From Burkholderiaceae bacterium (lineage in GTDB: Bacteria; Pseudomonadota; Gammaproteobacteria; Burkholderiales; Burkholderiaceae_B), in assembly GCA_029866055.1 (NCBI GenBank), contig JARXAG010000199.1, positions 1 to 39,476 of the forward strand: a stretch of DNA of 39,476 nucleotides, written 5' to 3'. The notes beneath the pieces are model-generated. The model ran no database searches. It saw nothing but the letters and a program-made list of their open reading frames with translations, and was not told the DNA's origin. How positions within the stretch are numbered: position 1 is the stretch's first letter; every line of letters starts with the position of its first letter. This document shows, in pieces, positions 1 through 9,403 of this stretch. A program made the position numbers and the translations under genes.

Positions 1-233
1 CAGGGGATATTGCCCAACCCTAAACGCTCGCCCACGATACCGGCCAAGACTTCTTTGCCATTCAGTGGGCCGCTGATGAAGTTACCTAAATACAAGGCAC
101 CGATACGCTCGCGGTCAATGCCTGATTCAACGATGGCACGCGCCGCCGCCTCAACGGCTAGCGATTCAATCGGCGTGGCAATATGTTTGCCAAAGGTGGT
201 CGAGCCGATACCCGCTACAAAGACGTCACGCAT
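1..233 (-). CDS. Thiolase / acetyl-CoA acetyltransferase, N-terminal part (truncated by window edge)
   Basis: Reverse-strand ATG at 233 opens MRDVFVAGIGSTTFGKHIATPIESLAVEAAARAIVESGIDRERIGALYLGNFISG..., a thiolase/SCP2-type N-terminus; runs off the left edge. Confidence 0.8.
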   Translation of the reverse strand, partial: MRDVFVAGIGSTTFGKHIATPIESLAVEAAARAIVESGIDRERIGALYLGNFISGPLNGKEVLAGIVGERLGLGNIP

Positions 234-235
234 GA

Positions 236-1759
236 TTATTTTCCTTTGGCGAGTTGCTTGCGCAGCTCTGTTTTAAGAATTTTTCCGTAATTATTTTTGG
301 GCAAATCGTCGCTGAAGAAATATTCGCGTGGGCGCTTGAAGCGCGCCATGTTGTCCAAACACAAGGTATCCATTTCGTCAGTCGTGATCGTCATGCCAGG
401 CTTAACCACCACAAAGGCAACGGGCTCTTCGCCTAGATCTGGCTCTTCGCGACCCACCACCGACACCTCTGCTAAAGCGGGGTGACGTAACAGCACTTCT
501 TCGATTTCGCGCGGATAAATATTTGAACCACCGCGAATGATCATATCTTTTGAGCGATCGCGCAGTGTGAGGTAACCTTTGGCATCCATGGTGCCGATGT
601 CGCCTGTCCAGAGCCAGCCGTTTTTGATGGCCGACGCAGTGGCTTTGGGGTTGTTCCAGTAGCCCAGCATGCGGGTGTCACTGCGTGAGACCACTTCACC
701 CAGTTCACCCGGCGGTAACTCTTTGCCGTCTTCGCCGACCACTCGCACTTCAACACCAGTACGCGCCGTGCCGCAAGACGCTAAGCGAGCCATGTGCGCC
801 TCGTCACGCGGCCCTTCATGATCCATCTTAGACAGCGCAGTCATGGTCATGGGGCTTTCGCCTTGTCCATAAATCTGTACCAGGCGTGGTCCAAGTAAAT
901 CAAGCGTCTGCACCAGATCGCTGACGTACATCGGGCCGCCGCCGTAAAACACAGTCAGCAAGTTGCCTGCGGGGTTTTTAATACCTTCAGCCGAGCGAAT
1001 CATGCGCGACAGCATGGTGGGTGCGGCAAACAAGGTGACATCTGGATACTGTTGCAAGGCTTCAAAGACCAGATCGGTGCTGAAGCTCTCTTCAATCACT
1101 TGATGACCACCGCCAAATAAATGCGGCAGAGCGTAGAGCCCCGCGCCATGTGAGAGCGGTGCAACATGCAGCATGGTTTGACCAGGACGCACGCAATCGA
1201 CATCAGCCCCATATTGCAAGCTCATGCTGATCAGGTTGCGGTGCGACAGCATCGCGCCTTTGGGGACGCCGGTCGTGCCGCTGGTATAAAAAATCCAGGC
1301 CAAGTCATCAGGCAGCAGCGAGGCACAGGGCACGGGTTTCGAGCGTACGTAGCCTTCGTAGGCGTCATCGTCGACCAAAATGATCTGTCGTTGACCAGGC
1401 AGGTCAGCGAGTGCTTCGGCCAAGCCTGCATACAAGGAGGCGCTGGTGAAAATCACAGCTGCACCAGAATCTAAGGCAATTGGTTTGACTTCGCGCGGAT
1501 GCAGTTTTGCGTTCACTGGCACCGCGCAAAGCCCCGCAGTCCAGGTGGCAAACAGCACCTCGATAAACGCGTTGCGGTTTTCCATGCACAGGATCACGCG
1601 CGAGCCGGGCGCAAGATGCAAAGTGTTTAACAAGCCACCGGCCAAACCATGCACACGTTGTGCCAGTTGGCCATAGGTGAGCGTTTGTTTACCGCAAGTC
1701 AGCGCCTTTAGCTCAGGATGACTGAGTGCGCGTGAAAGAAAGGATTTTGCAATGTTCAT
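236..1759 (-). CDS. Class I adenylate-forming acyl-CoA ligase (AMP-binding)
   Basis: 507 aa; P-loop YTSGTTGVPKGAM, GYWNNP, WLWTGDIG, DRSKDMIIRGGSNIYPREIEEVL and a C-terminal K in NNYGKILK. Confidence 0.93.
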   Translation of the reverse strand: MNIAKSFLSRALSHPELKALTCGKQTLTYGQLAQRVHGLAGGLLNTLHLAPGSRVILCMENRNAFIEVLFATWTAGLCAVPVNAKLHPREVKPIALDSGAAVIFTSASLYAGLAEALADLPGQRQIILVDDDAYEGYVRSKPVPCASLLPDDLAWIFYTSGTTGVPKGAMLSHRNLISMSLQYGADVDCVRPGQTMLHVAPLSHGAGLYALPHLFGGGHQVIEESFSTDLVFEALQQYPDVTLFAAPTMLSRMIRSAEGIKNPAGNLLTVFYGGGPMYVSDLVQTLDLLGPRLVQIYGQGESPMTMTALSKMDHEGPRDEAHMARLASCGTARTGVEVRVVGEDGKELPPGELGEVVSRSDTRMLGYWNNPKATASAIKNGWLWTGDIGTMDAKGYLTLRDRSKDMIIRGGSNIYPREIEEVLLRHPALAEVSVVGREEPDLGEEPVAFVVVKPGMTITTDEMDTLCLDNMARFKRPREYFFSDDLPKNNYGKILKTELRKQLAKGK

Positions 1760-1837
1760 CAGACTTTTTAATTATTTTGAAAAGTTCAGATTAGAGGGTT
1801 GTCACCTCGAATGATCATATCGCAAAAAAACGCGTGA

Positions 1838-2956
1838 CTATTGTGCCGGCATGCGCGTCCAACGACTAAACAACCCGCCGACTGCCCGATAACTTGCTTC
1901 TTGAGCCTTGTACCTGAACATAATCAGAATGCGTTCATGAGTCGGATCAATGATCACTGACTGCCCGTACGCACCTTGCCAGGCATACACGGGTACCCCC
2001 CATTTATGACTGACCCAGGTTTGATAGCCGTAATCCCAAAAACGCGGCTTGACGGTATCTGAGGTTTGGCGCGCCGTGGCTTGTTGCATAAACTCGGTCA
2101 TGCAGGGGCCGTCAGCGCCTTTAATCAGCGCAATCGAGCGCATCGCGAGGCGTGCCCAGTCACGCAAGACTGCGCCAAAGCCTGCAGCAGCATATAGTTG
2201 CCCTTGCTTATCGGTGAGCCAAGTTGCGGATTGTTCTGGCTGGCTAGGTTGCCAAACTTTTTGTTCAAATATTTTTGCAAAATTGCCAGCACCGTTGACT
2301 GCCAGCATCAAGGCATTGGTGTCGCTGTTGTTGTACGAGAAAATATTGGCATTGGCTTTTTCATTGCCGTATTTTTTTAAGACGTCGTCAATCGAAATGC
2401 GACTTGTGGTGATGTCATTCCATTCACCAAAGAGTGACCCGCCGGCTTCGTCTGGCGCGCGCGCGCCGCTACTCATGGTGAGCAGTTGTCGCAACGTTGC
2501 TTGGCCAAATACAGTTTTGTCGATGGTTTTGGCATAGCTACCTGCTCGGTCATCCAGCGATTTGAGTTGCCCTGCGCAAAGCGCTTGGCCCGCGGTCATG
2601 GCAGTTAAACTTTTTGCCATCGAGTACGAAAAAAACTTTGTCTTGTGGTTGGTGCCTTTTTTGAATTGCTCAAATACGATATGGCCACGGTCGACCAGCA
2701 TCATCCCCAACGCAAATGAATCGTCATCAAAGGCTTTTTTAGCCAGGTCAACAATGATTTGTTGGTTTGCTGTCAGCACGTTTGCCTGACTTAAGGCGAG
2801 GGGTTGAGCAACCTCCGCAAACGTATGCCGTTTATATGGAAAAGAACTCAATGCCCCTGTGATGTAGTCTTGCCGTATGGCGGGTTCTTCGGCTTGAGCG
2901 GGTGTCAATACAAAAGACAGCAACAGCAAGCTAAGATAGATTTTCAGTGCTTTCAT
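1838..2956 (-). CDS. Serine hydrolase, beta-lactamase class C / PBP-like, secreted
   Basis: Signal peptide MKALKIYLSLLLLSFVLTPAQA; SxxK in YSMAKSLTA; YNN motif. Confidence 0.85.
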   Translation of the reverse strand: MKALKIYLSLLLLSFVLTPAQAEEPAIRQDYITGALSSFPYKRHTFAEVAQPLALSQANVLTANQQIIVDLAKKAFDDDSFALGMMLVDRGHIVFEQFKKGTNHKTKFFSYSMAKSLTAMTAGQALCAGQLKSLDDRAGSYAKTIDKTVFGQATLRQLLTMSSGARAPDEAGGSLFGEWNDITTSRISIDDVLKKYGNEKANANIFSYNNSDTNALMLAVNGAGNFAKIFEQKVWQPSQPEQSATWLTDKQGQLYAAAGFGAVLRDWARLAMRSIALIKGADGPCMTEFMQQATARQTSDTVKPRFWDYGYQTWVSHKWGVPVYAWQGAYGQSVIIDPTHERILIMFRYKAQEASYRAVGGLFSRWTRMPAQ

Positions 2957-3062
2957 CGTAATCTCAAGGGTTCTTCGACTGAGATCGTGTTTTATTGATT
3001 GTTGACGAAGCTGTGATCAGTCGCTTTGGGTGAATTTGCGAGGTGGTTTTAATTTGACGCGT

Positions 3063-3094
3063 CGCCGTGATCTAAGTACGCCGTGATCTAAGTA
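3063..3094. repeat. Perfect 16-bp tandem duplication
   Basis: cgccgtgatctaagta at 3063-3078 is repeated at 3079-3094. Confidence 0.9.
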
Positions 3095-3237
3095 TTCAAC
3101 TTAGCGTTGCACTCTACGTTTTGGATCAAACGTTGACATGAATGAGTCTTGTAATATAAAACTCCAAAACTTTGAATGAGTGCTCAACGTTTTGGGGTGC
3201 TATCAAGCAGTTGCGCTTTTTTGCGTTGAGCCTGCCT

Positions 3238-3495
3238 TTAGCGCTGCGGCATCTCGATTTTGACTTCAAGCACTTCAAGGCTGTCTTGTCGTTCGAGACT
3301 GACCTTGATGTCTTCGGGGTTGATTTTGACGTACTTAGAAATGACGGCGATCAATTCGCGTTGCAACGCTGGCAGGTAGTCAGGCGTGGCACTTTGCCCA
3401 CCGCGTTCGTGGGCCAAAATAATCTGCAGACGCTCTTTGGCAACGGTGGCGGTCTTTTTTTTCTCGCCAAGCAAGAAAGACAGAAAGGACATCAT
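3238..3495 (-). CDS. minE: Cell division topological specificity factor MinE
   Basis: 85 aa [32 protein letters not shown]...; directly downstream of minD with a 4-bp overlap. Confidence 0.95.
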   Translation of the reverse strand: MMSFLSFLLGEKKKTATVAKERLQIILAHERGGQSATPDYLPALQRELIAVISKYVKINPEDIKVSLERQDSLEVLEVKIEMPQR

Positions 3496-4307
3496 TTGCC
3501 TCCAAACAGGCGCTTAAACAGGCCTGGTTTTGCGTAGTCGACAAAACGTAGTGGTTTTTCTTCGCCTAAATAGCGCGCGACCACATCTTGATACGCTTCA
3601 GCGACGTCGGTATCTTTGAGGTGAATCGCCGGCAAGCCCTGATTAGACGCTTGCAGAACAGACTCAGACTCGGGGATGACACCGATCAGTTTGATGCGCA
3701 AGATATCTTCGATGTCTTTGAGCGACAGCATCTCGCCGTCTTCAACACGCTTGGGGTTATAGCGGGTGAGCAGCAGGTATTCTTTGATCGGTTCATCGGC
3801 CTCGATGGCGCGACGCGATTTTGACGCCAAGATACCAAGGATACGATCCGAGTCGCGTACCGAAGACACTTCGGGGTTTGTGACTACCAACGCGTCATCA
3901 GCAAAATAGGCCGCTAACAGGGCACCCGTTTCGATACCTGCGGGCGAATCGCACACAATGTAATCAAACCCCATCTCTTTAAGGTCGTTGATGACTTTCT
4001 CGACGCCTTCTTGTGACAGCGCATCTTTGTCGCGTGTTTGCGAGGCGGGTAAAACAAACAGATTGTCGCAGTTTTTATCTTTGATCAAGGCCTGATTGAG
4101 AGTGGCTTCGCCTTGAATCACATTGACAAAGTCATAGACTACTCGTCGCTCGCAGCCCATGATCAAGTCAAGATTACGCAGGCCCACATCAAAATCGATC
4201 ACGGCGGTTTTAAAACCACGCAGGGCCAAGCCCGACGAAAAACTGGCGCTAGTGGTAGTTTTACCCACACCACCTTTACCTGAGGTCACCACTACGATAC
4301 GTGTCAT
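3492..4307 (-). CDS. minD: Septum site-determining ATPase MinD
   Basis: Deviant Walker [10 protein letters not shown]-terminal amphipathic helix [12 protein letters not shown]. Confidence 0.97.
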   Translation of the reverse strand: MTRIVVVTSGKGGVGKTTTSASFSSGLALRGFKTAVIDFDVGLRNLDLIMGCERRVVYDFVNVIQGEATLNQALIKDKNCDNLFVLPASQTRDKDALSQEGVEKVINDLKEMGFDYIVCDSPAGIETGALLAAYFADDALVVTNPEVSSVRDSDRILGILASKSRRAIEADEPIKEYLLLTRYNPKRVEDGEMLSLKDIEDILRIKLIGVIPESESVLQASNQGLPAIHLKDTDVAEAYQDVVARYLGEEKPLRFVDYAKPGLFKRLFGGK

Positions 4308-4346
4308 GACTGACTAACCCTTATGTAAGACTGCAATATTGAACGA

Positions 4347-5135
4347 CTATTTTTCAAGAGGCGTCAGATGCAACGCGTCTTTTTGCAGCTGAATCACAGC
4401 CGGACGCTGGTGCAGCTCGGCCGGTAATTTTGAATCGATTACACGATAAATACCAGCAACAGCGACAAGCTCGGCGTCAAGCGTCGTCGTAAAGATACGA
4501 GCCGCCGTGTCGCCGCGCGCACCTGCCATGGCTTTGCCACGCAGCGGGCCATAAACATGAATATTGCCGTCTGCAATAACTTCGGCGCCGCGGCTGACCA
4601 CACCCATCACGATCAAATCACTTTGGCGGGCATACACCCGCTGACCCGAACGCAAGGGGCCACGCACCACCATGGTGGGGGCGGCGTTTGGGCTGTCGGT
4701 GTTTGAGGTTTTGCTGTGCGTAACTGTTGCGCCAGCCTCATCCGCCGCCGCTGGTGCCGGTACGTTTGCCGTCACAGGCTCAACGACCGAGGCCGCTGTT
4801 TGCGTCTCTGCGGCATTGCGCACGGGGCTTGTCGATAAGTCAACCGCCGCAAGCCCGCAGGCCTTGGCCGCTGCTAAGTTATCGCCTTGCGCCACCACGC
4901 CAATGACAGGCAGGCGGTGGTCAGCAAAAGCCTTAAGCAAGGGTGCCCAGTCAACGACTTCGTCGACCGAACCCGCGTCAATGACCACGGGTTCGTTTTC
5001 ATAAAAAGCACCAGCGTCAGCCATGCGTTTTTTAAGCGCCTTGATTAGCGCTTTGGTATCAGCATGCTGAAGCACCACTCTAATCGCATAGAGTGTGGCG
5101 CTTTTAAAATCTAGGGCTGAAATGTCGGTCGTCAT
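4347..5135 (-). CDS. minC: Septum site-determining protein MinC
   Basis: C-terminal beta-helix [48 protein letters not shown]; upstream of minD. Confidence 0.95.
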   Translation of the reverse strand: MTTDISALDFKSATLYAIRVVLQHADTKALIKALKKRMADAGAFYENEPVVIDAGSVDEVVDWAPLLKAFADHRLPVIGVVAQGDNLAAAKACGLAAVDLSTSPVRNAAETQTAASVVEPVTANVPAPAAADEAGATVTHSKTSNTDSPNAAPTMVVRGPLRSGQRVYARQSDLIVMGVVSRGAEVIADGNIHVYGPLRGKAMAGARGDTAARIFTTTLDAELVAVAGIYRVIDSKLPAELHQRPAVIQLQKDALHLTPLEK

Positions 5136-5151
5136 GGCTCAGAATGATAAC

Positions 5152-6918
5152 TCAGACACCGGCAGCCCATGTGTCTTTTAAGGTGGTGACGCGATTAAAA
5201 ACAGGCCGTTCGAGGGTTGAGTCAACCGAGTCGACGGCAAAGTAGCCCAGGCGTTCAAACTGAGACACCACGCCAGCAGTGGCGACCGTACCCGGTTCAA
5301 GCCACGCCTTGACGCTTTGCGCCGAATTTGGATTCAGGCAGGCTAAAAAGTCGTTGTCGCCCGCATCCGGAAAAGGCTCTGAAAACAGTCGGTCGTATAG
5401 GCGAATCTCAGCGGGGATGGCTTGTGCCGCACTAATCCAAGTCACGGTGCCTTTGACTTTGACGGCATTTGAACCGGCCGTGCCACTTTTGGTATCGGGG
5501 TGGTATTCGGCATGCACTTCAGTCACTTTACCTGAGGAATCCTTAGTAAAACCTGTGCAGGTGACCACATAGCCGTACTTCAAGCGCACCGAATTGCCCG
5601 GAAACAACCTGAAGTACTTGGGCGGCGGCACCTCGGCGAAGTCTTCTTGTTCAATCCATAGCTCACGGGTAAACCCAAACTGACGCTGACCCACTTCAGG
5701 GTCGTGCGGGTTACGAGGTGCCTGACAGGGCTCTACCTGACCCGCCGGAAAATTGGTAATGACAAGCTTTAAGGGATCAAGAATCGCCACGCAACGAGGG
5801 GCAACCGGGTCTTGCACTTCGCGTAACGCTTGATCTAATAAGCTGTAGTCAATGCGAGCGTTATTTTTAGACACACCGGTGCGTTCACAGAACAGACGCA
5901 AGGCCTCGGGGGTGTAGCCGCGGCGGCGTAAGCCCACAATCGTTGGCATGCGTGGGTCATCCCAACCCGTGACGTGGCCCTCTTTGACCAGTTGCAGGAG
6001 TTTGCGTTTGCTCGTCACGATGTAGCTCATGTTGAGCCGGGCAAATTCGTACTGATGGGGCAGGGGGGCTGCCAACTTGCCAAGCTCGTTCAGTCGGTTC
6101 AGCGTCCAGTCGTAAAACGGGCGTTGGTCTTCAAACTCGAGCGTGCAGATGCTGTGGGTGATGCCTTCGAGTGCATCTTCGATTGGATGGGCAAAGGCGT
6201 ACATCGGATACACGCACCACTGGTTGCCGGTGCGGTGGTGGGTAGCATGCCGGATCCGGTACAAGACGGGGTCACGCAGATTGATATTGGGAGAAGCCAT
6301 ATCAATTTTTGCGCGTAACGCCATACTGCCGTCAGCGTGCTTGCCTTCGCGCATTTCGTTCAGTAACCGGGTTGAGTCTGAGGCAGGGCGCTCGCGCCAA
6401 GGTGAATTTTGACCCGCTTCAGTGAGTGTGCCGCGCATGGTGCGCATTTGTTCGGGGCTTTGCTCGTCAACATAGGCGTGGCCGGCTTGGATCAACGCCA
6501 ACGCGCAGTCATACATCACACCAAAATAATCGCTGGCAAAAAACAGATGCTCGCTGCCATTTGACTGCCAGTTAAAGCCTAGCCACTTGACCGCGTCAAT
6601 GATGCCGTCAACGTATTCTTGCTCTTCTTTTTCAGGGTTGGTGTCGTCAAAACGCAGATGGCACACGCCACCATAGTCGCGCGCCAAGCCAAAGTTCAGG
6701 CAGATGCTCTTGGCGTGGCCAATATGCAGATAGCCGTTGGGCTCGGGTGGAAACCGTGTGCGGATCTTGGCGGGATCGGGCGAGCCCGCGGCCTGCACAG
6801 ACGCTGGCCCCGGCTGGCCGGCCCACAGTTTGCCCGCAAAGCGCTGGGCGCTTAGGTCGGCTTCAATAATATTGCGTAAAAAATTGGTCGTTACCGGCGA
6901 AACAGAGTCTGTGGTCAT
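5152..6918 (-). CDS. glnS: Glutaminyl-tRNA synthetase
   Basis: 588 aa; RFPPEPNGYLHIGHAKSICLNFGLA and VTSKRKL signatures. Confidence 0.97.
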   Translation of the reverse strand: MTTDSVSPVTTNFLRNIIEADLSAQRFAGKLWAGQPGPASVQAAGSPDPAKIRTRFPPEPNGYLHIGHAKSICLNFGLARDYGGVCHLRFDDTNPEKEEQEYVDGIIDAVKWLGFNWQSNGSEHLFFASDYFGVMYDCALALIQAGHAYVDEQSPEQMRTMRGTLTEAGQNSPWRERPASDSTRLLNEMREGKHADGSMALRAKIDMASPNINLRDPVLYRIRHATHHRTGNQWCVYPMYAFAHPIEDALEGITHSICTLEFEDQRPFYDWTLNRLNELGKLAAPLPHQYEFARLNMSYIVTSKRKLLQLVKEGHVTGWDDPRMPTIVGLRRRGYTPEALRLFCERTGVSKNNARIDYSLLDQALREVQDPVAPRCVAILDPLKLVITNFPAGQVEPCQAPRNPHDPEVGQRQFGFTRELWIEQEDFAEVPPPKYFRLFPGNSVRLKYGYVVTCTGFTKDSSGKVTEVHAEYHPDTKSGTAGSNAVKVKGTVTWISAAQAIPAEIRLYDRLFSEPFPDAGDNDFLACLNPNSAQSVKAWLEPGTVATAGVVSQFERLGYFAVDSVDSTLERPVFNRVTTLKDTWAAGV

Positions 6919-6989
6919 ACAGGATTTTGAGTATTAAAGCCGTTTTAAAAGAATCATTTTGCCACGACCGGTCTACACTAGCCCAAATC

Positions 6990-8330
6990 ATGGAAATTTC
7001 AGCACTTTTTCTCGCCCGCGCGCAGTTCGCCCTGAGTCTGAACATGCACGTTCTGTTTGCTGCGCTCGCCATGGCGCTGGGCTGGATTCTGTGCGTGTTT
7101 CGGTTTCGCGCTTGGAAGGCTCCAGACTCTGGCTGGACGACCGCGTATCGGTTTTGGGTTCGGATTTTTGCCTTGTCCTTTTTTTTGGCGTTGGCGACAG
7201 CCTTACCGGTGCTCGTTGAGCTAGGCACGCTGTGGCCTGAATTGATTGAACGCACCGGTAACGTGGCGGGCCCCTTGCTGGCCTTTGGTATCACCACTTT
7301 TTTTGTCACAAAGTCGCTGTTTATGGGGGTGGTGCTGTTTGGGCAGCGTCGCGTGTCGGCCAAAGCGCATTTTTTTGCCGTGCTGATGGTGGCTCTTGGG
7401 TTGACGTTGACGCTGTTTTGGGCAGTCGTGTTGCACACTTGGGCGCAGGCGCCTGTCGGCGCAGGTTTAATCGACGGGCGTTATCAGGTGTATGGCTGGA
7501 ACGAAATCATCCTGACCCCATTTGTGCTGTGGCGTTCGGTGAGTTTCGTGGCGGGTGCATTTTTGTTTGCGGGACTGCTTTTGATTGGTGTGACGGCCTG
7601 GCAGGCGTTACGCCGCCCACCTGACGAAGGTGAACGCTTGTCGTTTCGCACTGGAGTACTGGTGTCTGTGTGTGCGATCGTGCTTTATTGGGCTGCCCTC
7701 GATGGTAATGCCAGAATGGTGGCGCGCTATCAACCCGCTATCGCCGCTGCTCAGGTGGGCGTCTGGCAGAGTTCAGCTGCTCCGAGCTGGGTGTGGTTGG
7801 GTGTGCCCAAGTTACAACAGCGTTCAACCGAGGTGTTTTGGGCCTCTGAGGTCAATCCCCAGCGGTGGTTGGGCAAGCAGACTGATACCAGCTTAGTTGG
7901 GCTGGATGTGACGGGTGAGTTGCTGCCACCTGTCGTCCTCTTGTTTTGGCTCTTGCGCGCCGCGTTATTGCTTGGCGCCATCGCCAGCGTGTTGATTGTC
8001 GTGACACTTTTGGTGGCGCTCAGGCGGGGGTTTGAGCCGTCGCGTCAGCCAAAGTGGTTGTTACGCATGCAAGTGTGGTCTGGTAGCTTAGGTGCATTAG
8101 CCTGGTTGGTGAGCTGGAACCTTTCAGATTTGGGGCGTTCTCCTTATTTGGTGTGGGGCACGTTGTTGCAACAAGATGCGCTGGCTGCTGTGGCACCGCT
8201 CACGCTGGCCTGGGTGTTGGCAGGGGCTGTCGCCACCTACGCAGTGATGTTGGCGGGGTTTATTCAAATGCTGTGGCATGCGGCGCGCTTTGGCGTTGTC
8301 CCGGTGCGCAAACCTGGGATGCGTCCATGA
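6990..8330 (+). CDS. Cytochrome bd-like oxidase subunit I (CydA/CioA family), highly divergent
   Basis: Start taken at ATG 6990 (MEISALFLARAQFALSLNMHVLFAAL) inside ORF 6927-8330; colinear with CydA/CioA by eye; followed by a CydB-like gene with ATGA overlap; many canonical ligands substituted. Confidence 0.85.
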   Translation: MEISALFLARAQFALSLNMHVLFAALAMALGWILCVFRFRAWKAPDSGWTTAYRFWVRIFALSFFLALATALPVLVELGTLWPELIERTGNVAGPLLAFGITTFFVTKSLFMGVVLFGQRRVSAKAHFFAVLMVALGLTLTLFWAVVLHTWAQAPVGAGLIDGRYQVYGWNEIILTPFVLWRSVSFVAGAFLFAGLLLIGVTAWQALRRPPDEGERLSFRTGVLVSVCAIVLYWAALDGNARMVARYQPAIAAAQVGVWQSSAAPSWVWLGVPKLQQRSTEVFWASEVNPQRWLGKQTDTSLVGLDVTGELLPPVVLLFWLLRAALLLGAIASVLIVVTLLVALRRGFEPSRQPKWLLRMQVWSGSLGALAWLVSWNLSDLGRSPYLVWGTLLQQDALAAVAPLTLAWVLAGAVATYAVMLAGFIQMLWHAARFGVVPVRKPGMRP

Positions 8331-9352
8331 TTGATGCATTGGCGGCTTCGCTGGGGTTAAACGTGGGGAATCCGGCGTTCTGGATGCCTTTGCTCATGAT
8401 GGGGCTGCTCTTTGTTTTAATTGTTGGCGCGGCCTTATTTGACGGATTCGATATTGGCGTGGGGGTGTTGGTGCTTCTGGCGCCCAAACAATCACGTTCG
8501 CAGTTGATGGTTGCCTTAAGCCCCTTGCGCGATGCCAATGGCTTTTGGATGCTGTTGGCGCTTGGGTTGTTTTTGACAGCGTTTCCGCTAGCCTGGGGTG
8601 AAGTGCTGGGGGCGCTGTATGTGCCGATGTCGTTGACGATGATTGGTGTCATGCTGCGTAGCGTGGCGTTTGAGTTTCGCATTCGGGCAGCGAGCGACAA
8701 GCGTGATCGCTGGATCGCCTTGTTTTGGCTTGGCTCGGTGTTAACGGCGCTGGGCCATGGCGCGTTAATCTCTCAGCTTGTCTTGGGTGCTAAAGAAGAC
8801 GCTCCAGCCGTCTGGTTTACGGGTTTCATTGCGCTGTGTGCGGTTGCTGGCTATGGCTTGCTAGGTGCCTGTTGGTTGGCGATGCGTTTGCAAGATGACT
8901 TGCAGGTGTTTGCTGCGCATTGGGCCCGTCATGCGATTCGTTGGACCGCCGCGGGCATGGTTGCGGTCTCGATCGCCTTGGGTTTGGCAAACCCAGCGAT
9001 ATTTTATAAATGGAGCAGTGCCACCAATCTTGTCATGGCGGCCCCAGTTTGGTTGCTGATGTTGGCGTGCTTTGTAGGCATCGATATGAGTCTGACCCGA
9101 GTGGTGCAAGCGCGCTACCAAAACTTAGTATGGCTGCCCTTTGCCTTGTGTTTGATTTTATTTTGCGCCATGCTCAGTGGCCTGACCTACAGCATGTTTC
9201 CGTTTGTGATCCTTGATCACCTCACGCTTTGGGACGCTGCTGCAGCGCCAGGTTCGTTGCAACTTGTGCTGGCCGCCACGATCGTGGCGTTGCCAATCAT
9301 GGTGATTTTTAATTTGGTGACATATCGAGGGCTGTTTGGTCGCGCGCCATGA
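8327..9352 (+). CDS. Cytochrome bd-like oxidase subunit II (CydB family)
   Basis: Start ATG 8327 overlaps the cydA-like stop; FDGFDIGVGVLVLL near the N-terminus, MFPFVILDHLTLWDA near the C-terminus. Confidence 0.88.
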   Translation: MIDALAASLGLNVGNPAFWMPLLMMGLLFVLIVGAALFDGFDIGVGVLVLLAPKQSRSQLMVALSPLRDANGFWMLLALGLFLTAFPLAWGEVLGALYVPMSLTMIGVMLRSVAFEFRIRAASDKRDRWIALFWLGSVLTALGHGALISQLVLGAKEDAPAVWFTGFIALCAVAGYGLLGACWLAMRLQDDLQVFAAHWARHAIRWTAAGMVAVSIALGLANPAIFYKWSSATNLVMAAPVWLLMLACFVGIDMSLTRVVQARYQNLVWLPFALCLILFCAMLSGLTYSMFPFVILDHLTLWDAAAAPGSLQLVLAATIVALPIMVIFNLVTYRGLFGRAP

Positions 9353-9369
9353 CGGGTGTGATGCATGAG

Positions 9370-9403
9370 CGGCTAGTGGGAAGCTAAACGGCCAGTGGTA
9401 AGC
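9370..9403. repeat. Imperfect 15-bp direct repeat spanning the sensor kinase stop codon
   Basis: cggctagtgggaagc (9370-9384) and cggccagtggtaagc (9389-9403), 2 mismatches. Confidence 0.6.

Noticed and set aside
6863-7438. 191-aa minus-strand ORF antisense to the cydA-like gene
   Set aside because: Composition looks like a shadow ORF of a high-GC coding strand; no recognisable domain; overlaps a well-supported CDS and the glnS start
8260-8700. 146-aa minus-strand ORF antisense to the cydB-like gene
   Set aside because: Shadow ORF; no domain or plausible start context
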